Source: Eubacterium sp. CAG:180
GTDB lineage: Bacteria > Bacillota > Clostridia > Oscillospirales > Acutalibacteraceae
Assembly: GCA_000432435.1 (NCBI GenBank)
Contig: HF993122.1
Location: 105,957 to 155,778, forward strand
Reading direction: 5' to 3'
Length of the DNA: 49,822 nucleotides
In this document: positions 33,890 to 42,379 of the stretch, piece after piece
Layout of the letters: every line of letters begins with the position of its first letter
Numbering within the stretch: the first letter of the stretch is position 1
Program-made: the position numbers and the translations under genes
Notes under the pieces: generated by a model
Told to the model about the DNA's origin: nothing
Database searches by the model: none
The model's input: only the letters and a program-made list of their open reading frames with translations

Positions 33890-35101
33890 TTGAAGCATCA
33901 GAAGAAAGCATTTATACGCATTATTTCCGTTACATTAATAACAGCTATGCTGTTTTCCGTGACGTCGTTTTCGGGCTCGGCTTCGTCAGTGCAGGATCAG
34001 ATAGACGAGCTTGAAAGCAAAATAAATGCCAATAATAATAAAATCAGCGATAATAAGGCGTCCGTAAACGATTTGCTCAATCAGATTTCCGATATGCAGG
34101 CTCAGCTTGATGTTTACAACGCCAAGATAACCGACCTTAACAAGCAAATAGCGGCAAAGGATGAAATTATCAACAACTATCAGGCGGAAATCGACAGACT
34201 TCAAGCCGAAATAGACGCCGCAAATATTCAAATAGAAACACAGACAGCCGCTGTCAACGTAACATACGACGTACTTAAAGCGAGACTTCGCTCGGCATAT
34301 AAGGCAGGCGAAAGCTCGGCGCTTGAGGTACTTCTCGGCTCCGGCGACTATGCGAGCTTTTTGACAAGACTTGAGCTGCTCAAACGTGTTTCTGAGCATG
34401 ATAATGAGCTTGTAAAGGGCTTGCAGGATGAAATTAATGAGCTTAATAAAACAAAAGAACAGCTCTCCTCCGATCAGCAGTCACAGCAGGAAAAGCAGTC
34501 TGAAATAGTTAACGAAAAGGCCGCCATAGAGTCTGCCCGCGCAGAGGTCAAGAGCGTTTACAATACACTTGACGCAAAGCAGTCTCGTCTTGAAGCTCAG
34601 GTGAAGTCGCTCAAATCAATGATTTCAAGCCTTGATTCGCAGAATGACGCTTATCAGGCCAAGATGGATAAACTCGAAGCGCAGTCAATCAGCAATACCA
34701 CGGGTTCTTCGGGTAACGGTGTGCTCTCAAGCGGCATGAGCTTTCCGCTCACGTGCAATTATTACGTTTCACAGCACTACGGCCACAACGGTCACAAGGG
34801 CGTTGACATAGCCGGTGCAAATATAAACGGTCAGCCCGTTTACGCCGCGGCAGGCGGTACGGTAATTTCCGCCTCATATCATTCAAGCTGGGGCAACAAC
34901 GTGCTTATAGACCACGGCAACGGCGTGTGGACAAGATATGCGCACCTCAGCAGCATAGGCGTCAGCGCGGGTCAAACCGTATCGCAGGGTCAGTATATAG
35001 GCAAGGTCGGCTCCACCGGCAACTCCTCGGGCCCGCACCTTCATTTTGAGGTCTATGTAAATAAAAATCGAGTAAATCCCGAGCCGTATATAGGTCTTTG
35101 A
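33890..35101 (+). CDS. Second coiled-coil M23 peptidase
   Basis: A paralogue of the preceding gene with the same order: signal peptide, coiled coil (about 30-110), hinge RSAYKAGESSALEVLLGSGD, second coiled coil, then M23. The zinc site is complete (His302, Asp306, His383, His385 in GPHLHFEVY). It lacks the Gly-Asn linker and the Pro-rich insert of its neighbour. The start is TTG 33890 behind AAAGGAG, 43 bases after the first peptidase. Two paralogues next to ftsEX suggest division of labour, for example side wall and septum; this is inference. Confidence 0.87.
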   Translation: MKHQKKAFIRIISVTLITAMLFSVTSFSGSASSVQDQIDELESKINANNNKISDNKASVNDLLNQISDMQAQLDVYNAKITDLNKQIAAKDEIINNYQAEIDRLQAEIDAANIQIETQTAAVNVTYDVLKARLRSAYKAGESSALEVLLGSGDYASFLTRLELLKRVSEHDNELVKGLQDEINELNKTKEQLSSDQQSQQEKQSEIVNEKAAIESARAEVKSVYNTLDAKQSRLEAQVKSLKSMISSLDSQNDAYQAKMDKLEAQSISNTTGSSGNGVLSSGMSFPLTCNYYVSQHYGHNGHKGVDIAGANINGQPVYAAAGGTVISASYHSSWGNNVLIDHGNGVWTRYAHLSSIGVSAGQTVSQGQYIGKVGSTGNSSGPHLHFEVYVNKNRVNPEPYIGL

Positions 35102-35128
35102 TAAAACCCCCGAAAGAGAGGCGTTCAT

Positions 35129-36349
35129 TTGAATAGGAAAATATCCCTGGGCCTTGCGCTCGCATTGATATTCGTGGCTATGGCAGGCTCTGTGGCAGGT
35201 ACCATGGCTGTGTCGATGAAAATGTACAATTCAATAATCAAAGATCTCCCGAAGCGTTCACAGACTTATTCGCTTTTAGCGGAGATAGACGACGTTATCC
35301 GCACCAATTACTACGGCGAGATTAACGAAACGCTTTTAAACGCGGATATGGCAGAGGGCTTTGCAAACGGCGTAGGCGACAGTTACAGCTATTATATGAC
35401 CGCGTCCGAGTATGACGTATATAAAAACGAGATGAACGGTCAGAAAATGGGCGTCGGCATAATTCCGGCATTTAATGAGGACGATATGTGCCTTTATGCG
35501 GCAGAGGTCTCCGACGGTTCTCCGGCGGCACTTAACAATATGACTAAGGGCGACCGTATAGTTACCATAGATGAAGAGGAAGTCACGGTTTATAACTATA
35601 AAGAGCTTGTAAAAAAGCTTGAGGGCGAAAAGCTCTCGTCCGTAAATGTTGCGTTTATTCATGACGGTAATCTCGTTGCCGCAAATATGGTAAAGGGCTA
35701 CACCGCGCAGACTGTTTATTATGAGACGGTAGGCCAGGTGGGCTATGTTAAAATAACCGATTTTTATTCGACCACCGCATCGCAGCTCAAAAATGCCGTA
35801 AATACGCTTATAAAGCAAGGCGTGAGCGGCATTATAATAGATTTGCGGGCGGTCTCGAACGGAACCGTAGAGTATGCGACAGACGCGCTTGATGTGCTTG
35901 TTCCTGTGGCAAGCGACGGAACAAAGGCACTCGCTACCGCCGTTGATAAAAACGGTGAAGCCATAGAGACCTTTACATCGGACGCCGACAGCATAAATGT
36001 GTCCACAGTGATACTTGTCGATAAAGACACCTCCGGGCCTGCAGAGCTTTTCGCCTGCGATATGCGCGATTTCGGAAAAGCAAAGCTCGTAGGTACGGCG
36101 ACAAAGGGCAACGGAACCATGCAAAGGGTTTATCAGTTGAGTGACGGAGGTGCGGTAAAGCTCACCGTGGCAGAGATAAAGCCGTATACAAGCGATGTGT
36201 ATAACGGTGTGGGCTTAACTCCGGATTATCTTGTGGAGCTGTCCTCACAGAAAAAGAACCGTTTGGCGCTTTTATCTCATTCAGAGGATGAACAGTATCA
36301 AAAGGCAAATTCTCTCTTAACCTCTTCGGCAGGCGCGGACGAGCAATAA
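35129..36349 (+). CDS. S41 (CtpA-type) family protein, probably inactive
   Basis: A 406-residue membrane-anchored protein. One N-terminal span (about 7-27), then a PDZ domain (GVGIIPAFN ... GDRIVTIDEEEVT), then the S41 fold with VGYVKITDFY and IIIDLRAVSNG. Where active CtpA proteins have SAS-A-SE and FGKG, this has TSGPAE (Gly303 at the serine place) and TKGNG (Asn328 at the lysine place), in gap-free alignment. It may work as a binding protein rather than a protease, though Ser302 and Lys326 lie close by. The start is TTG 35129, 27 bases after the M23 gene, making it the end of the ftsEX operon. Confidence 0.8.
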   Translation: MNRKISLGLALALIFVAMAGSVAGTMAVSMKMYNSIIKDLPKRSQTYSLLAEIDDVIRTNYYGEINETLLNADMAEGFANGVGDSYSYYMTASEYDVYKNEMNGQKMGVGIIPAFNEDDMCLYAAEVSDGSPAALNNMTKGDRIVTIDEEEVTVYNYKELVKKLEGEKLSSVNVAFIHDGNLVAANMVKGYTAQTVYYETVGQVGYVKITDFYSTTASQLKNAVNTLIKQGVSGIIIDLRAVSNGTVEYATDALDVLVPVASDGTKALATAVDKNGEAIETFTSDADSINVSTVILVDKDTSGPAELFACDMRDFGKAKLVGTATKGNGTMQRVYQLSDGGAVKLTVAEIKPYTSDVYNGVGLTPDYLVELSSQKKNRLALLSHSEDEQYQKANSLLTSSAGADEQ

Positions 36350-36371
36350 ACAACAAACATTAAAATCAAAA

Positions 36372-36395
36372 CCCCCGCATAATATTATGCGGGGG
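36372..36395 (+). terminator. Strong hairpin overlapping the next ribosome binding site
   Basis: CCCCCGCATAAT and ATTATGCGGGGG form a perfect 12-base palindrome, followed by only four T and the ATG at 36403. The GGGGG arm is the only candidate ribosome binding site of the next gene, so the hairpin can both end the ftsEX mRNA and hide that site. Confidence 0.75.
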
Positions 36396-36402
36396 TGCTT
36401 TT

Positions 36403-37185
36403 ATGTTCGGAGTAATTAAAATAGAAAGAATCGGCGGCGGATTTTTTAAGAGGCTTCATTACAGGCTTTTTCCGCCCGAACCCGTTATAGAGCGGATAAG
36501 CGTTTTAGGCAGTGCTCCGTTTTTTACGCTGACGCTTGTGTGTGATGAAAACGAAGAGGTCGATACGGGTGAAATATACAGCCTGCTCGGGCGGTGCGCG
36601 GGCAGAGTTATAGTGTGCGGAGGAACCATAACTGAGGACGAAAAGGTTAAGAATTTCGAGCCTCGTATACTGCCGTCCGTTATGCTTTTTAATTCCGCGG
36701 TTGATTATATAAAGAAATGCTCTCTTCCGCCGGAAAAAACGAGCGTGGCTGTTATGGATTTTAACGGCTTTCAAAAGGATAAGCTGTCTTTACTTGTCCC
36801 TCTTGCCTCAAATCTTAAGGTAATAACGGGTAATCCCGAAGAATTTTCTCCCGTGCGCCGACGGCTGTATGACGATTGGGGTCTTGCGATGACCGTCACG
36901 GAAAACGTGAATGAGGCAGGCGGCTGCACATTTGTAATAGCTCCGCGAACGGATAAAAGCAATCCGGACGGAGGGTGCCTTTTATATAGGAATGAGTATT
37001 CGGGAAGTACCGTCTGTTTGTCGGGTAGCGGAGTTACTCTGCCCGATGACATAACAAAGGTTCTGCCACCGTGTAATTCGCTCTTGTTTGCTTCCGCCTT
37101 GTATGAATTGTGCGGTGCGACGCGTCTTTCCGAGCTGTGCTTTGACCGCCTTGCGGACATTAGCTCTAAAGGCAGAATTGAATAA
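36403..37185 (+). CDS. Hypothetical protein, 260 residues
   Basis: Soluble protein with no signal peptide or membrane span, starting MFGVIKIERIGGGFFKRLHY. It has alternating strands and helices (GRVIVCGGTITED, then KTSVAVMDFNGFQKDKLSLL and LKVITGNPEEFSP) suggestive of a Rossmann-like fold, but no motif I can name. Its start has only the GGGGG of a terminator-like hairpin as ribosome binding site. A terminator follows at 37238. It is a single gene between the ftsEX operon and nadCB. Confidence 0.6.
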   Translation: MFGVIKIERIGGGFFKRLHYRLFPPEPVIERISVLGSAPFFTLTLVCDENEEVDTGEIYSLLGRCAGRVIVCGGTITEDEKVKNFEPRILPSVMLFNSAVDYIKKCSLPPEKTSVAVMDFNGFQKDKLSLLVPLASNLKVITGNPEEFSPVRRRLYDDWGLAMTVTENVNEAGGCTFVIAPRTDKSNPDGGCLLYRNEYSGSTVCLSGSGVTLPDDITKVLPPCNSLLFASALYELCGATRLSELCFDRLADISSKGRIE

Positions 37186-37237
37186 GCGGCAGCCTTAGTG
37201 CAACAATACGTTTTTTTCTGTAGCCGAACAAAAAATA

Positions 37238-37276
37238 GCGGCACCGAAACTTTTTGCTTTCGGCGCCGCCGGCTTT
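37238..37276 (+). terminator. Terminator of the hypothetical gene
   Basis: GCGGC-a-CCGAAA pairs with TTTCGG-c-GCCGC around a short loop, followed by CGGC and five T. Confidence 0.8.
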
Positions 37277-37310
37277 TTGTTTATAGGGCATTATTGCTTC
37301 AAAATAACAT

Positions 37311-37352
37311 ACCCCCAAGATAAGCTGAATCACATCTCGGGGGTGGCTTTTT
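37311..37352. terminator. Terminator-like hairpin at the end of nadC
   Basis: ACCCCC-AAGAT pairs with ATCT-CGGGGGT. The pairing is complete on the minus strand, where one pair is G-T, so it fits the nadBC operon; a T-run also follows on the plus strand. Confidence 0.6.
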
Positions 37353-38190
37353 ATTTTTTCATTTTCATGGAAATGTCAAATGCCTGAACGGAGTGAGTCA
37401 GCGCTCCGATTGATATTATGTCTACGCCGCACGCCGCAACGCCGGGTATGGTTTCGTCGGTAATTCCGCCCGAAGCCTCCGTGAGAGCCTTGCCGCCGAT
37501 TATCTCAACGGCTTTTTTCATGGTGTCACAGTCCATATTATCGAGCATTATTATGTCGGCTCCTGCCTTGACTGCCTCTTTTACTTCATCAAGGTTGCGT
37601 GTTTCAACCTCAATTTTCACCGTATGACCTATCTTTCCGCGAAGCTTTTTTACAGCTCCCGTTATGCCGCCTCCGGCGTCAATGTGATTATCCTTGAGCA
37701 TAGCGCAGTCGGAAAGATTAAAACGGTGGTTTTTGCCTCCGCCGCAGGTTACCGCGTATTTTTGAAGGGCGCGCAGAGACGGAAGGGTCTTTCTTGTGTC
37801 GGCTATCGAAGCCTTTGTTCCCTCACAGAGTTTTACTGCCTTTGCGGTCGCCGTGGCTATTCCCGACATATGCTGCAACAAGTTTAGGGCAGTTCTCTCG
37901 CCCTTTAAAAGAAGCGTGGTTTTTCCGCTGAATTCGGCTATAAGGTCGCCCTTTTTCACCTTGTCGCCGTCGTGCATATATACCTTGGCGGTAAAAGAAT
38001 CGTCCAAAAGTTCAAAAACTCTCATTGCGACATCTATGCCGCAGAGAACGCCGTCTGCCTTTGAGACGAAATACGCCTCATCGCGCTGTTCCTCGGATAT
38101 CAGGTAATCCGACGCCACATCGACATAGTTAATATCCTCAAGTATGGCGCGCTTAATAATGTCGTCCGTGTAAAACTGCGGTAAAATCAT
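37351..38190 (-). CDS. nadC: Nicotinate-nucleotide pyrophosphorylase (quinolinate phosphoribosyltransferase)
   Basis: Converts quinolinate and PRPP to nicotinate mononucleotide in NAD synthesis. Family segments are GERTALNLLQHMSGIATATA, then DTRKTLPSLRALQKYAVTCG, GGGKNHRFNLSDCAMLKDNH and IMLDNMD, and EASGGI near the end. The 279-residue length is normal. Its ATG overlaps the nadB stop (ATGA), so the two are translationally coupled. Confidence 0.95.
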   Translation of the reverse strand: MILPQFYTDDIIKRAILEDINYVDVASDYLISEEQRDEAYFVSKADGVLCGIDVAMRVFELLDDSFTAKVYMHDGDKVKKGDLIAEFSGKTTLLLKGERTALNLLQHMSGIATATAKAVKLCEGTKASIADTRKTLPSLRALQKYAVTCGGGKNHRFNLSDCAMLKDNHIDAGGGITGAVKKLRGKIGHTVKIEVETRNLDEVKEAVKAGADIIMLDNMDCDTMKKAVEIIGGKALTEASGGITDETIPGVAACGVDIISIGALTHSVQAFDISMKMKK

Positions 38191-39644
38191 CCTTCGTCCA
38201 CCTCTTTTAAGATTATATGGGCTACCGTGGCAAGACTTAAAGCCTCACAATAGTCGGGCGTAATTGCAAATTTGCCGTTTTTAAGTCTCATAAGTATAGC
38301 GTCAACGCGCTTCAAGCCTACTCTTACCGCGTCCATATCCGGAATTACAAAGTAAGAACGTTGCATAATCGAGCGAATTTCCGTACGCATCCCCTTTGGC
38401 AGCGGAGCACCCGAAATATCCGTTTTGTGCTCCGTAACGGTCACGTGGTCAGGGTCCTTTTTAGAAAGAGACGCTATATCGTCTGCCGCGCGCTTTCCGA
38501 ATACAAGTGCCTCCAAAAGCGAGTTGCTTGCGAGGCGGTTTTTGCCGTGAACTCCCGTGTGCGAGCATTCACCTACGGCATACATTCTCGAAATAGAAGT
38601 ACGCGCGTCAAGGTCAACGTCGATTCCGCCCATGAGGTAGTGCTGGCACGGGAATACGGGAATTAAATCCTTGGTCATATCAACGCCGTGTTTTAAGCAT
38701 CCCTCATATATTCCGGGGAAGCGGTTTACAAGGTAATCGTGCCCCTTGTATCTTATGTCAAGGTAGAAGTTGTCGCTGCCCGTTCTGCGGCTTTCAAGAA
38801 TTATAGAGCGCGATACAACATCGCGCGGGGCAAGCTCGAGGCGTTTGTCATATCTGTCCATAAAGCGTTCTTTGTTACAGTTGAGCAGGTATGCACCCTC
38901 TCCTCGTACCGACTCGCTTATCAGGAATTGCTCCCTGTCGTTTCCGTTAAAAGCGGTGGGATGAAACTGAACGTAGCTTAGCTCCTTTATCGTAGCACCC
39001 ATATCGTATGCGAGGCGGATTCCGTCACCGGTGGCAACGGCGGGATTGGTGGTGTATTTGTAAACTCTGCCTATACCGCCTGTCGCTATTACGCAGAAGT
39101 CCGAAAATACCGTGGCGGCGGTCTTGCCGTTTAAAAGCATATCCGCGCAAAAGCCGTTTTTAACCTTTGTGAGTTTAAAAACGTCGGCGTTTTCGACAAG
39201 CGTTATGTTGCTTCGCTTTTTGGCTTCTACAAGGAGCGCACGCACAATTTCCGCACCCGTGGTGTCTTTGTAGTGAACTATTCTGCGACGGCTGTGGCCG
39301 CCCTCAAGCGTTTTTTGAAGAGTACCGTCGGAATTGCGGTCAAAATTAACGCCGTATTTTATCAGCTGACGTACCTGGTCGGGGCCTTCGTGAACAAGTG
39401 TGTTTACGGCGCCCGGTGTGTTGGCCTGACCGCCGGCAATCATGGTGTCGTTGTAATGAAGCTCATAGCTGTCGTTTTCAAGGCTTAAAACGGCAGCTAC
39501 GCCGCCCTGAGCCAAAGAACTGTTGGAAACGGTTTCGTCTTGCTTTGAAAGCACAAGAACGGACAGATTTTCGGGTAGCGAGAGTGAAGTGTAAAGGCCG
39601 GCAACTCCGCATCCGATTATCAGAACATCATATTTTTTATCCAT
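38187..39644 (-). CDS. nadB: L-aspartate oxidase
   Basis: FAD enzyme that oxidises L-aspartate to iminoaspartate, the first step of NAD synthesis. It has the FAD motif VLIIGCGVAGLYTSLSLP, then SSLAQGGVAAVL, the substrate loop QFHPTAF, RGEGAYL and ASNSLLEALVFG. The 485 residues are slightly shorter than the E. coli enzyme. nadC follows with an overlap. nadA, the middle step, is not in this window and must be elsewhere or missing. A TATACT-like -10 lies near 39755-39760 on the minus strand. Confidence 0.95.
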   Translation of the reverse strand: MDKKYDVLIIGCGVAGLYTSLSLPENLSVLVLSKQDETVSNSSLAQGGVAAVLSLENDSYELHYNDTMIAGGQANTPGAVNTLVHEGPDQVRQLIKYGVNFDRNSDGTLQKTLEGGHSRRRIVHYKDTTGAEIVRALLVEAKKRSNITLVENADVFKLTKVKNGFCADMLLNGKTAATVFSDFCVIATGGIGRVYKYTTNPAVATGDGIRLAYDMGATIKELSYVQFHPTAFNGNDREQFLISESVRGEGAYLLNCNKERFMDRYDKRLELAPRDVVSRSIILESRRTGSDNFYLDIRYKGHDYLVNRFPGIYEGCLKHGVDMTKDLIPVFPCQHYLMGGIDVDLDARTSISRMYAVGECSHTGVHGKNRLASNSLLEALVFGKRAADDIASLSKKDPDHVTVTEHKTDISGAPLPKGMRTEIRSIMQRSYFVIPDMDAVRVGLKRVDAILMRLKNGKFAITPDYCEALSLATVAHIILKEVDEG

Positions 39645-40005
39645 ATATATCCGCCTTCCCGGATTTGATTTGTGTAGATTTCGGCGGCTGTGTTAAGCTT
39701 TTCCTGCCGCGTGCATTAAGGCTTGTCTTAAATCCTTGCCGTAATACCTTTTTAAGTATACCACAAAACAGAAAAAAGTGGAGATAATTTTTGCCGATTA
39801 TGCATTTTGATTGCTTTATACAAATTATACCGTCGATTTTACTCTGTTTTCGGCTTATCTCGCTCTTAAAAATGCATTTTTTATTTGTTTCGGTAAACAG
39901 ATATATTATAATTATTTAGCCGTAATATTTTATTTATATGGCGATATTTCGGCTGCTTCGGAATATAATAAAAAACGATTTATTCTTGCCGAGCGTAAAA
40001 AAATG
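39645..40005. other. Gene-free stretch between nadB and tRNA-Arg
   Basis: No coding region is supported. It carries the presumed nadB promoter (TATACT near 39755-39760 on the minus strand, poor -35). The part next to the tRNA is very A+T-rich. I see no recognisable NAD riboswitch. Confidence 0.55.
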
Positions 40006-40034
40006 TTGACTTTTTGTTCTAATAGTGTTAATAT
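40006..40034 (+). promoter_or_regulatory. Promoter of tRNA-Arg
   Basis: TTGACT (40006-40011), a 17-base spacer and TAATAT (40029-40034), 24 bases before the tRNA. Confidence 0.75.
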
Positions 40035-40058
40035 ACTTGAGCAGTAAAAATTGCATAT

Positions 40059-40135
40059 GCGCCGGTAGCTCAGCCGGATAGAGTGTTTGGCTACGAACCA
40101 AAAGGTCGCGGGTTCGAATCCCTCCCGGCGCGCCA
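40059..40135 (+). tRNA. tRNA-Arg (ACG)
   Basis: The acceptor GCGCCGG pairs with CCGGCGC; G discriminator and an encoded CCA follow. The anticodon loop CTACGAA gives anticodon ACG, whose A34 is normally changed to inosine. The D arm is normal apart from one G-T pair. The T stem GCGGG/CCCTC has one C-T mismatch, which is unusual but tolerable. Confidence 0.93.
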
Positions 40136-40171
40136 GAAAAGGACAGATTTCGTTAGAAATCTGTCCTTTTC
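40136..40171 (+). terminator. Terminator of tRNA-Arg
   Basis: A perfect 16-base inverted repeat, GAAAAGGACAGATTTC with loop GTTA and its complement, ending in CTTTTC directly after the CCA. Confidence 0.88.
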
Positions 40172-40175
40172 AACT

Positions 40176-40345
40176 AAATCCACCCTTGCGGGTGGGTGAA
40201 ATATTGCTTCGCAATATGAAATACGCTTTCAGCGTATGAAATCGCTGCGGCGATGGGTGGATTTAATTTCATTTTCTGCGTAGCCGAAAATTTCATCAAA
40301 ACCGTAGGTTTTGATTTCATCGTGAGCAACGCGAACGATTTCATT
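40176..40345. repeat. Array of GAAAT-separated hairpins
   Basis: AAATCCACCC (40176-40185) pairs with GGGTGGATTT (40255-40264) around three units that each begin GAAAT, exactly 20 bases apart (40198, 40218, 40238). Each unit holds a different palindrome: ATATTGC-TTC-GCAATAT, ATACGCT-TTC-AGCGTAT, ATCGC-TGCG-GCGAT. The right part has, on the minus strand, three 24-base units that also begin GAAAT and end AT, one with the perfect stem ATCAAAACC-TAC-GGTTTTGAT. There is no coding sense. The array lies between two terminators. It could be a small mobile repeat or a structured RNA. Confidence 0.75.
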
Positions 40346-40411
40346 AAAAATTCCGAGAGTTCAACTCTATCCACAAAAAACATAAAAACATCTTTTCTGT
40401 ACCCCACAGCC

Positions 40412-40449
40412 AAAAATCGACAAGTCTCGTAAGAGATTTGTCGATTTTT
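40412..40449. terminator. Strong terminator-like hairpin behind the array
   Basis: AAAAATCGACAA-g-TCTC pairs with GAGA-t-TTGTCGATTTTT, flanked by A-run and T-run. From here to 40667 I see nothing beyond the ribosome binding site of the next gene. Confidence 0.8.
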
Positions 40450-40667
40450 ATTTTATATCGGCTCTGCGGTCAGTTTCATATGACGGCTCAAAATCACCGA
40501 TTTCGGTTTATCGGTATTCGAAATTGTTATTTCCGACAAATTTGAAGGTGTTTTATTATACTTTCGGCGAATTGTATTTAACGGAGAAAAGAAGTAAAAT
40601 TATAATAGATGTGCGGCGAAGACACGACGCTGTGCATAATTCACCGAACACGGAAGGAAGATAATAT

Positions 40668-41021
40668 ATGAAAAAGACCTTATGTACGGTTTTAAGTCTT
40701 TTGCTTGTTTTTACCTTGCTTTACGGGTGCGGAAATTTTAAACCTGCTTCCACGGGGCGCGCCGTGGTTTCGGGAAGCAGTTGTCTTATAGTTTTAAACG
40801 GCTCCCCTACGGTTATGATAAATTCCTCGGACGACGAAGATTTGTTTTCCGATGTCCGCACGGGCGATCTCATAAAAATAAAGCACGCGAATGAGATTAT
40901 GGAGTCATATCCACCTCAGGTCAATGTGTATTCCTGCAAGATAGTGTCAAAAGGTACCGCCGATGATGTGGATAAAGAGGTCTTGGATGAGCTTGCTTCC
41001 CACGGCTGGAACTATGAATAA
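40668..41021 (+). CDS. Small predicted lipoprotein
   Basis: A 117-residue exported protein. The signal peptide MKKTLCTVLSLLLVFTLLYG ends in a lipobox with Cys21, so it is probably attached to the outer face of the membrane. The remainder is short, with strands suggestive of a small OB-like barrel (RTGDLIKIKHANEIMESYPP, then VNVYSCKIVSKGTADDVDKE), as in DUF3221-type proteins. The ribosome binding site GGAAGGAAG lies upstream. Function unknown; the next gene may be its partner. Confidence 0.65.
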   Translation: MKKTLCTVLSLLLVFTLLYGCGNFKPASTGRAVVSGSSCLIVLNGSPTVMINSSDDEDLFSDVRTGDLIKIKHANEIMESYPPQVNVYSCKIVSKGTADDVDKEVLDELASHGWNYE

Positions 41022-41039
41022 TCCGAAAGGCTGATATTT

Positions 41040-41315
41040 ATGACTGTGTTTGCTGTTGTGTATTTCGGAACGGCCTTGGCGGTCACGGCCGCCGTATATT
41101 TTATGTCGCTTAATTCCGAAAAAAAGCCGGCTCTGAAAACCGTTCTTCTTATAGTATATATTTTAGCTCTTGTGGGGCTCGTCTTTGCGACCGGCTGCCT
41201 TGAGGCAAAATACGGCTTTACACGGCTTAAATCCACCGCGATAGCCGTGCTGATACTTCTTATGATTTATCTTGCCGACACATTCGGCAGTAAAAAGGCA
41301 AAGAAGAACGAATGA
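41040..41315 (+). CDS. Small membrane protein with three spans
   Basis: A 91-residue protein with three hydrophobic segments (about 3-22, 33-50 and 60-80) and a basic tail (GSKKAKKNE). GAAAGGCTGA precedes ATG 41040, 18 bases after the lipoprotein gene. No family is recognised. Confidence 0.6.
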   Translation: MTVFAVVYFGTALAVTAAVYFMSLNSEKKPALKTVLLIVYILALVGLVFATGCLEAKYGFTRLKSTAIAVLILLMIYLADTFGSKKAKKNE

Positions 41316-41331
41316 AGGTTTTATTTCGAGG

Positions 41332-42159
41332 CTACGTTTTTTGCAGTTTCATAAAAACCACCGGGAAGGCGGCACCTTGCCTGTACTTTCCGATAAATTC
41401 GCGGCACAGCAATCCGTTTGACTGTGAAATGTACGGCACCGTGTAAAATAGCGGAATTAAGAATATGCAGAAAAGTATTCGCCAAGCAAAGCTTATATTA
41501 TAATTTACAAGCCTGAACCGTTTTCCCTCGGTCAGGCTTTTGCTTTTGTTTACGGCAAGCGCTACGGAGCATTTTTTGTTTTTGAAGTATACCTTTTCGC
41601 ACAGCCAAAATGTTTTCGAAAGAACCGCGCCGAAGTACAGTCCGAGCAAAAACAGCACAGAGCAGAGGACGACTGCTCCCGCAAATACGGTTTTGTATAA
41701 TCCTTTTTCGGAGAGCTCGCGGTAAAAAACAAGACTGCAAAGCAAAAACGGTATTTCTGCTGCGACAAGACACAGCGCAGTCATCAGCTTTTTGAAAAAG
41801 AAAAAATAAAAGACCTTCAGTCTTACCGAAAATTTTTCACCGGCAAAAAGATATGATACAGGTGCTTTTTCCGAGGCGTTGCGGTAAAACCATCTTTTGC
41901 GGTTGTAGGAAACGGCGGACAGCGCAAACAGAGAAACGGTAACCTCCGACGAAAAAAGAACATATAGTAAAGAGAGAATGGGAACGCTGTATTTTTCCTT
42001 GTCGAGTCCGCTCACGGTATAGAGCGAATACACGCCGAAAAGAGCGGCGCCGAGGATCAAAAGCGACAGCACAAAGCTCAAAAGGCAAACAAAAAACGCT
42101 CTTGTGTTTTCGTGCCGTAAAATATCCTGCGAGTCAATGGTGCACCTTTTTATATCCAT
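41332..42159 (-). CDS. Polytopic membrane protein
   Basis: A 275-residue protein with about five or six membrane spans (AFFVCLLSFVLSLLILGAAL is the first, then near 60, 130, 155 and 225). A cytoplasmic cysteine- and lysine-rich stretch (CEKVYFKNKKCSVALAVNKS) follows the fourth. The layout recalls DUF975-like proteins, but I cannot be sure. GGAGG precedes ATG 42159. It is divergent from glmS and shares no operon. Confidence 0.6.
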   Translation of the reverse strand: MDIKRCTIDSQDILRHENTRAFFVCLLSFVLSLLILGAALFGVYSLYTVSGLDKEKYSVPILSLLYVLFSSEVTVSLFALSAVSYNRKRWFYRNASEKAPVSYLFAGEKFSVRLKVFYFFFFKKLMTALCLVAAEIPFLLCSLVFYRELSEKGLYKTVFAGAVVLCSVLFLLGLYFGAVLSKTFWLCEKVYFKNKKCSVALAVNKSKSLTEGKRFRLVNYNISFAWRILFCIFLIPLFYTVPYISQSNGLLCREFIGKYRQGAAFPVVFMKLQKT

Positions 42160-42266
42160 AGATTACCTCCGAGCTTTTATTAAAATTATGTGTAAAAACC
42201 GGAGTTTTAAACATAATAATATTCGCTGCGTAAGTTTTAAAAAAGGTATAAAAGTATTATTTTCCG

Positions 42267-42295
42267 TTGACATTTGCCGCGTGGCATATTATACT
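42267..42295 (+). promoter_or_regulatory. Promoter of glmS
   Basis: TTGACA (42267-42272), a perfect 17-base spacer and TATACT (42290-42295), about 85 bases before the ribozyme. Confidence 0.88.
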
Positions 42296-42379
42296 TTAAC
42301 AAATGAGCCGTCGGCTGTGCGAGCCGCCCTCAAAAAAGCGAAAGGAGATTTTTTGTTTTTTAAAGGACTTTCCGCAAGA

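Noticed and set aside
39645..40058. NAD-sensing riboswitch ahead of nadB
   Set aside because: I looked for a conserved leader and saw none; only a weak -10 box is visible.
40176..40345. CRISPR array
   Set aside because: The repeat is only five bases, the variable parts are palindromes, the units change length and orientation, and there are no cas genes.
40174..40413. Minus-strand 79-residue ORF
   Set aside because: It runs through the hairpin array, and its protein sequence merely reflects the repeats.
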